This document shows, in pieces, positions 46,201 through 53,212 of a stretch of 64,000 bases of DNA. This stretch comes from JADLHS01 sp964594985 (GTDB lineage: Bacteria > Verrucomicrobiota > Verrucomicrobiia > Limisphaerales > JADLHS01): the NCBI GenBank assembly GCA_964594985.1, contig CAZQNQ010000001.1, positions 327,995-391,994 of the forward strand. The letters run 5' to 3'. The notes under the pieces are model-generated. The model saw nothing but the letters and a program-made list of their open reading frames with translations. It searched no databases and was not told the DNA's origin. The position numbers and the translations under genes are program-made. The first letter of the stretch is position 1, and each line of letters begins with the position of its first letter.

Positions 46201-46560
46201 AACTTTGGGCTCGCAAACACCCCGGAAGCGGCCTCCGACTTCTCAATTGATCCGAGATCTCCAGGGGTGGGGCTGCAATGGAATGTCAACAATCTGAGAA
46301 CAAACGGCATCATCTCCATCGTCGGGGCTCCGATTGTTCCGCCGATGATGACTAATATCTTCACGGCAACGAATATCACCTTATCCTGGCCCACGAATTA
46401 CCTGGGCTGGCAATTGCAAGTGCAGACCAACAACCTCAACATCGGCTTGACCAGCACATGGTATCCGGTGCCCGGATCGGAAAGCACCAGTCAACAGGTC
46501 TGGCCAATCGACCCCGCGAATCCGACCGTGTTCTTCCGCTTGTTTAGCATCGCTCCTTGA
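43201..46560 (+). CDS. Secreted autotransporter-associated beta-strand repeat protein
   Basis: Large surface or exported protein, 1119 aa. The signal peptide is at about residues 35-58 (ATAGSALAQQ). The body is low-complexity Thr/Gly/Ser/Asn-rich beta strands, with two copies of the W-x-G-x-G-x-x-W pattern (IWSGAGGSAWASAANW near residue 160 and IWNGTPGNIWDTTSANW near 690), the hallmark of autotransporter-associated repeats. There is no transporter barrel at the end. The last 60 residues (YLGWQLQVQTN ... VFFRLFSIAP) match those of two other secreted proteins here. ATG 43201 is chosen. Confidence 0.85.
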   Translation: MNTETSNRLDPREISTAHLSPRHFPTRWVKPILFTILALLATAGSALAQQTVTLRAWPVRVTVPVNGTVANSVGLVVTIANGTDPVNLTVTGLPSGAGASLDISSFTASGTATLTLNTTNLPQGVYDVAIEASGAATYRLPLPVISSYIWSGAGGSAWASAANWIGGVSPGVNANVVFGDTGGTSANNITNVIISANTEIASLRFAHWAANATRFHNIEITSGNTLAVTGAGGFSQLLDQISANRPQDVKFVGGGTLIVSNETANIASLVDYNQNATLDMRDLNQFVADVNRIGLGDWRLYPNFDTNGYVEAGTSTNSQASRYQPQVWLARTNIIKASWVDPNNYNDLGIRDYALTIGNQSRQGTTSNLRLSLGLSNYFELDSICWGQAGSGGSGNNYNFNAAGSFAQFQGIGGGRMSVWAQGDAGGVDNSGSNTRGTTVNFSNGRVEATIDRMFMGLNRTNTTGQTIQATLTFGEGFFDVNTAYLGYQGIGENLGTGASAVSGPAGTVTVNTGGEFRVNGTLHLGYTTGATVGIPTYPESTSGILNVAGGTVLVSNIVVGGVTKHSTVNTITMSSSGTLIVSNKVATADKWLTTLNMANSILTLHVSGAGPDPYVYATNLITGGTGNIIRLASVSGITSYPAVVPLIAYGSASPNFSVEFPSGLYGYVVNNAGNKTVDVVITDQAPKNVIWNGTPGNIWDTTSANWQAGQLFVDGDSATFNDSAAGSTTVSISGVVTPGSGGILISNETKAYTLSSGTIAGTGVMVKDGAATLTVDAASQVPLVLNEGTVSGSGSLGTTTVTTNGTLNFSGTINGLTTAGNSASSGTVDSALSVSAGTFANTGTVNGTVNMTGGSTTNTGTFTPTGVSTLAAGAVLVHNGQYNAGTANVNSRLSVGGTVTGTGTFSDTTGDGAGNNGRFSLDSGGVLSPGNGGIGTFTIEARFDLNPNARLVVEVDLNHPQTNDVVMVDKWSNTRGIIQMTNIGVIPFAIGQSFHVIRHNFGLANTPEAASDFSIDPRSPGVGLQWNVNNLRTNGIISIVGAPIVPPMMTNIFTATNITLSWPTNYLGWQLQVQTNNLNIGLTSTWYPVPGSESTSQQVWPIDPANPTVFFRLFSIAP

Positions 46561-46587
46561 GCTTGGTGCAGCATGGAATGAATCATT

Positions 46588-46623
46588 TGCCGGGGTGCGG
46601 TTTATCCGTACCCCGGCATTTTA
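46588..46623 (+). terminator. Rho-independent terminator after the surface-protein gene
   Basis: A 13-bp stem (TGCCGGGGT paired with ACCCCGGCA plus GC pairs, loop TTTAT) is followed by TTTTATTTCC. It separates the surface-protein gene from the pectate lyase gene, so the latter may have its own promoter in 46624-46669. Confidence 0.88.
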
Positions 46624-46669
46624 TTTCCAACTCCACAGAATATACTTTTTCTCCACACGTCCCATTTTG

Positions 46670-48085
46670 ATGAAACGCTTGCTCCCCACCATCACCTGTC
46701 TCTGGTTGTGTTTTGCGACCGTCCTTTCCGCTTTGGCGAAAGATACTCCCCTCGCCTTTCCCACCGCTGAAGGCTACGGACGCTTCGCCCAAGGCGGACG
46801 CGGCGGGCGCGTCATCCACGTCACCAACTTGAATGACTCCGGCCCGGGCAGCCTGCGCGACGCCGTCGAACAATCCGGCCCACGCACCGTCGTCTTCGAT
46901 GTCTCCGGCCTGATCACGCTCGAATCACGGCTCATCATCCGCAAAACCAATTCCGACCTCACCATCGCCGGCCAGACCGCTCCCGGCAAGGGCATCTGCC
47001 TGCGCAAATACAACATGGGCATGCTCGGCGCCACCAATGTCATCATCCGCTACATCCGCGTCCGTCCGGGAAATATCTCCGGCATGACGCTCGACGGCAT
47101 GGGCATGGCCTCCAGCGATCATTGCATCATTGATCATTGCTCGATCAGTTGGACACTCGACGAAGCCTTCAGTTCGCGCGGAGCAAAAAATATCACGCTC
47201 CAACGCACGCTCATTTCCGAAGCGCTCAATGAAGCCGGCCACAAAAAATATCCGCCCGGCACGCAACACGGCTACGCTGCCAGCATCGGCGGCGACATCG
47301 GCAGCTTTCATTACAACCTTCTCGCCCACTGCGCCGGTCGCAACTGGAGTCTCGCCGGCGGACTCAGCAAACCCAAAAACGAATACGCCGGGCGCCTCGA
47401 TCTCCGCAACAACGTCGTTTACAACTGGTCCAAGCGCGCGACCGACGGCGGCGCGCACGAAGTCAATTTCGTGAACAACTATTACCAGCCCGGCCCAGCC
47501 ACAAAATTCTTCTACGCCCTTAACGCCCAATACGGCGGCTTCCCCGGTTCGCAGCAATATTTCTTCGACGGAAATATCATGGTCGGTCGCTTCGGTCTTA
47601 CGAACCAGACCGCCGGGCGCACCGCCACCACCGAACGCGGCGGCAGAGTGCCAACAGAATACTCACCGTGGGTTGAAAAGCCGTTCTTTGATTCGCATGT
47701 GAAGACTCACACCGCCGCGGAAGCCTACACCAATGTTCTCGCCGATGTCGGCTGCAACTACCCCGCCCTCGACGAACACGACACCCGCATCATCGCCGAA
47801 GTCCGCAGCGGCACCGCCAAGTTCAAAGGCAGCAAAACCGGACTCCCCGGCCTGCCCGATTCCCAAGACGATGTGGGCGGCTGGGACAATTATCCCGAAA
47901 TCAAACGCCCGGCTGATTGGGACACCGACTTCGACGGCCTGTCCGATCTCTGGGAAAAACAACATGGTTTGAATCCCGCTGATCCCACCGATGGCAACAA
48001 AGACCTCACCGGCGACGGCTACACCAATCTCGAAAAATATCTCAACTCCCTCGTTGGTGAGTATCAAATGCCAGCGAAGAAATAA
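46670..48085 (+). CDS. Secreted pectate lyase, polysaccharide lyase family 1
   Basis: Cleaves polygalacturonate by beta-elimination, 471 aa. The signal peptide is at about residues 1-24 (ending SALAKD). The right-handed beta-helix features are seen in the N-terminal part: AEGYGRFAQGGRGGRVIHVT, SDLTIAGQTAPGKGI, IIRYIRVRPG and SDHCIIDHCSISWTLDEAFS. A C-terminal calcium-binding loop, DTDFDGLSDLWEKQHGLNPA and DLTGDGYTNLEKYLNS, resembles thrombospondin type 3/dockerin repeats. ATG 46670 is the start. Confidence 0.88.
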   Translation: MKRLLPTITCLWLCFATVLSALAKDTPLAFPTAEGYGRFAQGGRGGRVIHVTNLNDSGPGSLRDAVEQSGPRTVVFDVSGLITLESRLIIRKTNSDLTIAGQTAPGKGICLRKYNMGMLGATNVIIRYIRVRPGNISGMTLDGMGMASSDHCIIDHCSISWTLDEAFSSRGAKNITLQRTLISEALNEAGHKKYPPGTQHGYAASIGGDIGSFHYNLLAHCAGRNWSLAGGLSKPKNEYAGRLDLRNNVVYNWSKRATDGGAHEVNFVNNYYQPGPATKFFYALNAQYGGFPGSQQYFFDGNIMVGRFGLTNQTAGRTATTERGGRVPTEYSPWVEKPFFDSHVKTHTAAEAYTNVLADVGCNYPALDEHDTRIIAEVRSGTAKFKGSKTGLPGLPDSQDDVGGWDNYPEIKRPADWDTDFDGLSDLWEKQHGLNPADPTDGNKDLTGDGYTNLEKYLNSLVGEYQMPAKK

Positions 48086-48094
48086 TTTGCCGTC

Positions 48095-49051
48095 ATGCCC
48101 CAAAAACCCCGGCCCATCCGTCGCGCTCGTTCCATCGGTCTGATCGGTCTCGGCCTCATGGGCAGTGCCATCGCCGAACGACTCCTTGCCGCCGGCTACT
48201 CCGTTTTCGGCTGGGACATCGCCTCTGACGCTCGCGCTGGGCACACCAAGTTCGGCGGTATTGCGGCTGCCAGCGCCGAGGAAGTTTTCACCCATTGCGA
48301 ATGCATCCTGCTCAGCCTGCCGGATTCAAAGATCACCAGCGACTTGTTGCGCGCCGCGAATCCCAAACTCCACTACGGCCACATCATCGCTGACACCACC
48401 ACCGGCGCCCCCCAGGATGCCGTCAAGCTCAGTCAGCAACTCGCCCCCACCGGCGCGACCTATCTTGATGCCACCATCTCCGGCAACAGCGATCAGGTCC
48501 GGTGCGGCGAAGTTCTCGTCATGGTCGGCGGTCTCAAAGCCGCATTCGATCGCTGCAAAAAACTCTTCGCCACGTTCGCCGCCCGCACCATTCACACCGG
48601 CCTCACCGGCAGCGCGGCGCAAATGAAACTCGTCACCAATCTCGTCCTCGGATTGAACCGGGCCGCCCTCGCCGAAGGTCTGGTCTTTGCCCACGCATTG
48701 AAACTCGATGGGGCGCAAACCCTCGAAATTCTCCGCAACAGCATGGCCTATTCGCGCATGATGGACGTGAAAGGCGAGAAGATGCTGCGCGGTGATTTCA
48801 AACCCCAGGCCCGGCTTTCACAGCACTTGAAAGATGTCCGCCTCATGCTCGCCGCCGCAAAGGAATCCGGCGCTCGTTTGCCCTTGAGCGAGATCCATCG
48901 CGACATCCTGCTGCGCGCCGAAGCCGCCGGCTTCGGCCCATTGGACAACAGCGCCATCATCCGCGTCATCGGAGCGCCGAGCACCGCCTCGGCCCGTTCC
49001 AAAAAACGGCCGCGTTCGAGCCGAGCCGGCGCTCGGCGCTCCCGCCAATGA
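48095..49051 (+). CDS. 3-hydroxyisobutyrate/tartronate-semialdehyde reductase-type dehydrogenase
   Basis: NAD(P)-dependent beta-hydroxyacid dehydrogenase, 318 aa. The Rossmann motif GLIGLGLMGSAIAERL is near residue 12, DATISGN in the middle, and the catalytic Lys in GSAAQMKLVTNL near residue 175. In a pectin operon it could act on a sugar-acid breakdown product such as tartronate semialdehyde, but that is inference. Residues about 293-318 are repeat-derived (48971-49042; GAPSTASARSK) and supply the C-terminus. The stop overlaps the MFS gene by four bases. Confidence 0.82.
   Translation: MPQKPRPIRRARSIGLIGLGLMGSAIAERLLAAGYSVFGWDIASDARAGHTKFGGIAAASAEEVFTHCECILLSLPDSKITSDLLRAANPKLHYGHIIADTTTGAPQDAVKLSQQLAPTGATYLDATISGNSDQVRCGEVLVMVGGLKAAFDRCKKLFATFAARTIHTGLTGSAAQMKLVTNLVLGLNRAALAEGLVFAHALKLDGAQTLEILRNSMAYSRMMDVKGEKMLRGDFKPQARLSQHLKDVRLMLAAAKESGARLPLSEIHRDILLRAEAAGFGPLDNSAIIRVIGAPSTASARSKKRPRSSRAGARRSRQ
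48971..49042. repeat. GAPSTASA-family palindromic element at the end of the dehydrogenase gene
   Basis: The left arm 48971-49000 starts GGAGCGCCGAGCACCGCCTC, identical to the copy in cysS; the right arm is 49020-49042. The element forms the end of the reading frame. Confidence 0.88.
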
Positions 49052-50352
49052 GTTCCGCCCCACTCTCATCCCGCGCCCGCTACGCCGTCCTGTTCGTCGC
49101 CTTTGCCGCCCTGCTCTTCGACGGCATGGAACTCGGCCTCATGCCCATTGCCGCTGGCTCGGTAGCAAAGAGCTTTCTCGGCGACGCTTTCACGAAGGAA
49201 CTCGGCGGCATCTGGTTTGCCAAACTAAACGCCAGCCTGCTGCTTGGCGCCGCCATCGGTGGCATCTGGATGGGTTCACTCGGTGACAAGATCGGTCGGA
49301 CCCGCGCGCTCGGCCTAGGCGTGTTGTTCTATTCCATCTTCTGCGGCCTCGGCTACTTCGCCACGAGCCTGAACCAGATGCTCGTCCTCCGCTTCCTCGT
49401 CGGCCTCGGCGTCGGCGGTGTCTGGCCCAACGGCGTGGCGCTCGTCTCCGAATGCTGGCCCAAGGTCTCGCGCCCCATCGTCGCCGGCATCATGGGTGCG
49501 GGCCTGAACTTCGGCATCTTCCTCCTCTCGCGCCTCACCGCATATTTTCACATCACCCCGGAATCCTGGCGCTGGGTCTTTGCCATCTGCGGGGCGCCCT
49601 GTTTGCTCGGCATCGCGATACTCTGGCTCATTCCTGAATCTCCCACCTGGCTCGCCGCCCGCAGCCGCCGGAGCGCCGATCTCCAGATCGGCTCGAAGAA
49701 TGACCCCCACCGCCCAAAGGCACTGCCGTCCAAAACCGAAACACCCCTCGCCGAACTCTTCCGCCCGCCCCTGCTCCGCACCGTCCTCGTCGGCATCGCG
49801 CTCGGTTCAATTCCGCTCATCGGCGCATGGGCCGCGAGCAAATGGATTTTCCCTTGGGCCGAACTCGTCGCCGGTAACGAAAACCCCGACTACAAATCCA
49901 CGGCCCAAGCCTGGTGGTCCGTCGGCGCCGTGCTCGGCAGTTTCTTCGGCGCGCAACTCGCGAGCCTCATTGGCCGTCGCCTCGCTTACTTTCTCATCAG
50001 CCTCGGCAGCACCGCCATCACCTGCGGCCTGTTCCTGTTCACCAAACCGATGCAACCCATCTTTCTGCCCCTATTGTTCGCGCAAGGCTTCATCGCCACG
50101 CTCTTCTTCGGCTGGCTGCCGCTGTATCTGCCGGAATTGTTCCCCACACGCGTCCGCGCCACCGGCAGCGGCATCGCCTACAACGTCGGTCGCTTCGCCA
50201 CCGCCGCCGGTTTGTTTGCCGCCGGCTCGCTGGTGAGTTTCTTCGGCGGCGACTATTCCCGCGTTGGCGCGGTGATGGCCTTGATTTACGCTCTCGGCAT
50301 GATCGTCATCTGGTTCGCCCCCGACACCACGAACAAATCTTTGGAGGAATGA
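49048..50352 (+). CDS. MFS transporter
   Basis: Twelve-segment major facilitator permease, 434 aa, probably bringing a pectin-derived sugar or acid across the inner membrane. The MFS signature in loop 2-3 is GSLGDKIGRTRALGLG (about residues 76-91), and PESPTWLAARS follows helix 6, as in sugar and organic-acid subfamilies. The central loop includes a half copy of the GCCGATCTCCAGATCGGC-type palindrome (49670-49697, residues about 208-217). ATGA overlaps join it to both neighbours. Confidence 0.88.
   Translation: MSSAPLSSRARYAVLFVAFAALLFDGMELGLMPIAAGSVAKSFLGDAFTKELGGIWFAKLNASLLLGAAIGGIWMGSLGDKIGRTRALGLGVLFYSIFCGLGYFATSLNQMLVLRFLVGLGVGGVWPNGVALVSECWPKVSRPIVAGIMGAGLNFGIFLLSRLTAYFHITPESWRWVFAICGAPCLLGIAILWLIPESPTWLAARSRRSADLQIGSKNDPHRPKALPSKTETPLAELFRPPLLRTVLVGIALGSIPLIGAWAASKWIFPWAELVAGNENPDYKSTAQAWWSVGAVLGSFFGAQLASLIGRRLAYFLISLGSTAITCGLFLFTKPMQPIFLPLLFAQGFIATLFFGWLPLYLPELFPTRVRATGSGIAYNVGRFATAAGLFAAGSLVSFFGGDYSRVGAVMALIYALGMIVIWFAPDTTNKSLEE
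49670..49697. repeat. Half element of the CGATCTCCAGATCG family in the MFS gene
   Basis: Matches the left arm of the perfect element at 54817-54842, but no right arm is found downstream. It falls in the cytoplasmic central loop of the transporter. Confidence 0.8.
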
Positions 50353-51413
50353 CTTTGAACCACGAAATACACGAAGCACACGAAAACCGACGCATGAAGA
50401 ACTCTCCTTTTCCCCTTTTCTCCCTTTCTCTTTTTCGCGCGTTCCGCTGGTTGAGTGTTGGACATTGGATGTTGGACGTTCGGCGTTTGCCTTTTCCCCT
50501 TTTCGTGTGTTTGGTGTATTTCGTGGTTGATCCGGTCTTGTTCGCCGCAGACTTCGCGGTCGAACAACGCCCCGACCGCCTCATCATCACTCACGACTCG
50601 AAACCCGTCGCCCATTTCGTCTTCGCCGACACCAACATCCTGCGCCCCTACTTCGCCCACGTCCACACGCCCGACGGCATCCAGGTCACGCGCACTCATC
50701 CGCCCATCGCCAGCGTTGACCCCGTGGATCATCCCACGATGCACCCCGGCATCTGGCTCGCCTTCGGCAATATTAGCGGCGAGGATTTCTGGCGCAACAA
50801 AGCCACGATCCGCCACAATCAATTCGTCGAACCGCCCAAGGTCCGCGATGGCAACCTCACATTCGTCACATCCGCCATATTGGTCTCATCGAACGGGACA
50901 GATCTCGCGAAAATCGCCTCTCACCTCACACTGCAATCCGCAGCCACCGGATACCTCCTCTCGTGGAAAGTCACTTTCACTCCACAGACTGACAACTTCA
51001 CATTTGGCGATCAGGAAGAAATGGGCTTCGGCATCCGCATCGCCACCCCGCTCTCCGAAAAGAACGGCGGCAGCGTCAAAAACAGCGACGGTTTGATCGG
51101 CGCAAAAAACACCTGGGGCAAAATCGCCTCTTGGTGCGATTACTCGGGCGTGTTGAGCAATCGTCTCGTCGGCATTACAGTCATCCCCAGCCCAACAAAT
51201 TTCCGGCCCAGTTGGTTTCACAGCCGCGACTACGGCCTTATCGTCGCCAATCCCTTCGGCCAAAAAGCCTTCACCAAAGGCGAACCCAGCAGCATTCCCG
51301 TCGCGGAAAATCAACCATTCACCTTGCAATTCGCCGCCTTCATCCACTCCTCGCCAACCAATGAGCCACCGGACCTGAGCGCGGCATACAAAACCTTCAC
51401 ATCTGAAAAATAG
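50349..51413 (+). CDS. Exported PmoA-family (DUF6807-like) protein
   Basis: Protein of about 354 aa, resembling the PmoA family that accompanies carbohydrate catabolic genes: HVHTPDGIQVTR, HPTMHPGIWLAFGNISGEDFWRN, and SWCDYSGVLSNRLVGI. Catalytic function is not established. The first ~60 codons are almost entirely made of repeats: an ACCACGAAA inverted pair (50358-50386/50500-50528) with a heptamer array between them (50453-50487). These give a hydrophobic FPLFVCLVYFVV stretch that then serves as the signal peptide. The start 50349 overlaps the MFS stop; ATG 50394 is also plausible. Confidence 0.7.
   Translation: MTLNHEIHEAHENRRMKNSPFPLFSLSLFRAFRWLSVGHWMLDVRRLPFPLFVCLVYFVVDPVLFAADFAVEQRPDRLIITHDSKPVAHFVFADTNILRPYFAHVHTPDGIQVTRTHPPIASVDPVDHPTMHPGIWLAFGNISGEDFWRNKATIRHNQFVEPPKVRDGNLTFVTSAILVSSNGTDLAKIASHLTLQSAATGYLLSWKVTFTPQTDNFTFGDQEEMGFGIRIATPLSEKNGGSVKNSDGLIGAKNTWGKIASWCDYSGVLSNRLVGITVIPSPTNFRPSWFHSRDYGLIVANPFGQKAFTKGEPSSIPVAENQPFTLQFAAFIHSSPTNEPPDLSAAYKTFTSEK
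50358..50528. repeat. Composite repeat forming the start of the PmoA-like gene
   Basis: The arms 50358-50386 and 50500-50528 are inverted copies of the family at 6649-6765. Between them 50453-50487 holds five GGATGTT-type heptamers, a family also seen at 35976-36010. Everything is inside the reading frame. Confidence 0.9.
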
Positions 51414-51424
51414 CTGCGAAAGAC

Positions 51425-53212
51425 ATGCCCGCTCCCAAACCACCAGCAACCGCCGCAACTTTCCCCCTCTCCGCCCATCAGATGGGGGGAGAGGGCCGGG
51501 GTGAGGTGGGTTCGTTCCACAAACTCCTTCTTAATCTTTTTCTTAATCTCTCCGCCTTGGCAAAACAGATTAAGAGTAAGATTAAGAACCGAGCCATTTT
51601 GCTTTTCGTGTGTTCCGTGTATTTCGTGGTTAATCCCCTTTCTCACGCCGCCGAAAACTTCACCATCCTCAAACCCGCCGCCTTTGCTCACCACATCGAA
51701 CACTTCAACGCGATGGAGCCGGAAACCATCGTCACCGACATCTCCAACTCCGAATCCTGGTCATGGCTGCAAAAAAGCATTCCCTTCTTCGAATGCCCCG
51801 ACCGCGACGTGGAAGAGATCTACTATTTCCGATGGTGGAGCTTCCGCAAACACATCAAGCGCACGCCTAAAGGCTACGTCATCACGGAATTTCTCCCACC
51901 CGTCAGTCACGCGGGCGAATTCAACACCATCAGTTGCGCCACCAGCCTGCACCTAGCAGAAGGTCGCTGGCTGCGCGACGACCGCTATCTCAACGACTAT
52001 ACCCAATTCTGGTTGCGCGGTGCCAAAGGAAAACCGCAACCGCACTTCCACAAATTCAGCAGTTGGTTCGCCGCCGCCGCGTGGGATCGTTACCTCGTCA
52101 ACAACGACAAAAAATTTCTGGCAAAACTTCTGCCCGATCTCGTTGCTGATTACCGTGTCTGGGAAACCGAGCGCCAGCTTACCAACGGCCTCTTCTGGCA
52201 ATACGATGTCCGCGACGGCATGGAAGAATCCATCTCCGGCTCGCGCACCGCCAAAAACATCCGCCCCACCATCAACAGCTACATGTTCGCCAACGCCCGA
52301 GCCATCGAGCAAATTGCAATGCTTGCCGACCAGGACAGAGTGTCCGCTGAATTCACAGCCAAAGCCGACAACCTCCAAGACTTGGTTCAAGCACGCCTCT
52401 GGGATACCAACGCTAACTTTTTCAAAGTGTTAGTCGCTACCAGCACCGCATCCGTTGCATCCGTCATATACGTCCCATCCACCGCCCGCGAGGCGATCGG
52501 CTTCATCCCGTGGATGTTTGATCTGCCCGACACAGCCAAAGGCTTTGAATCCGCTTGGGCGCAATTCACCGACCCTCAAGGCTTCTCCGCCCCCTTCGGC
52601 CTGACCACTGCCGAACGCCGCCACCCGGAATTCCGCAATCGCGGCGTGGGCACGTGCGAATGGGATGGCGCGGTCTGGCCGTTCGCCACCAGCCAGACAC
52701 TTTATGCGCTGGCAAACCACCTGCGCTCCGACTCCCTCTCCCCTTCGGAAGGGGAGAGGGCCGGGGTGAGGGGCAACTCTGCTCTCAACTCTCAACTCTC
52801 AACCATCAACTTCTTCTTCAACGCCTTCCGCACCTACACCCGCAGCCAACGCGCCAACGGCAAACCCTTCATCGGAGAGTACCAGGACGAAGTCACCGGC
52901 GACTGGATCAACGGCAAGAACGACCGCAGCCGTTATTACAATCATTCCACCTACGCCGACCTGCTCATCACCGGCGTCCTCGGCCTCCGCCCGCGCGCCG
53001 ACGACATCGTGGAAATCTCGCCGCTGCTCCCGACCGACACTTGGGACTGGTTCTGCCTTGATGGCGTGAAATATCATGGCCGCATGCTCACCGTGATCTG
53101 GGACAAAGACGGCTCGCGCTACGGACGCGGCGCAGGATTGCGAGTGTTGGCGAACGGAAAGGAAATCGCGCAGTCTGCAAAACTAGAGCGTGTCACTGGC
53201 AAACTTCCATGA
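51425..53212 (+). CDS. (alpha/alpha)6 glycoside hydrolase, MGH1-like
   Basis: Exported glycosidase of 595 aa with a helical-barrel pattern: VEEIYYFRWWSFRKHI, YLNDYTQFWLRG, NGLFWQYDVRDGMEESISG, and GTCEWDGAVWPFATSQTLYALAN. This resembles MGH1-like and GH63/GH142-type hydrolases; the substrate is probably a pectin side chain. The first ~70 residues are built from repeats (51461-51508, 51530-51586, 51603-51631) and end in LLFVCSVYFVV, which acts as the signal peptide. Another palindrome and a heptamer array (52731-52810) encode residues about 436-462. The stop overlaps the next gene. Confidence 0.75.
   Translation: MPAPKPPATAATFPLSAHQMGGEGRGEVGSFHKLLLNLFLNLSALAKQIKSKIKNRAILLFVCSVYFVVNPLSHAAENFTILKPAAFAHHIEHFNAMEPETIVTDISNSESWSWLQKSIPFFECPDRDVEEIYYFRWWSFRKHIKRTPKGYVITEFLPPVSHAGEFNTISCATSLHLAEGRWLRDDRYLNDYTQFWLRGAKGKPQPHFHKFSSWFAAAAWDRYLVNNDKKFLAKLLPDLVADYRVWETERQLTNGLFWQYDVRDGMEESISGSRTAKNIRPTINSYMFANARAIEQIAMLADQDRVSAEFTAKADNLQDLVQARLWDTNANFFKVLVATSTASVASVIYVPSTAREAIGFIPWMFDLPDTAKGFESAWAQFTDPQGFSAPFGLTTAERRHPEFRNRGVGTCEWDGAVWPFATSQTLYALANHLRSDSLSPSEGERAGVRGNSALNSQLSTINFFFNAFRTYTRSQRANGKPFIGEYQDEVTGDWINGKNDRSRYYNHSTYADLLITGVLGLRPRADDIVEISPLLPTDTWDWFCLDGVKYHGRMLTVIWDKDGSRYGRGAGLRVLANGKEIAQSAKLERVTGKLP
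51461..51631. repeat. Three repeat families in tandem at the start of the glycoside hydrolase gene
   Basis: In order: a CCTCTCC...GAGAGG palindrome (51461-51508); an inverted repeat CTTAATCTTTTTCTTAATCT/AGATTAAG... (51530-51549/51567-51586, 18 of 20); and a half TTTTCGTGTG...GTGGTT element (51603-51631). All are in frame. Confidence 0.88.
52731..52810. repeat. Palindrome plus TCTCAAC heptamer array inside the glycoside hydrolase gene
   Basis: A copy of the CCCTCTCC family (52731-52773) is followed by three exact TCTCAAC units and a CATCAAC unit (52783-52810). It is translated as ERAGVRG and then a Ser/Asn/Leu-rich peptide between two barrel helices. Confidence 0.9.
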
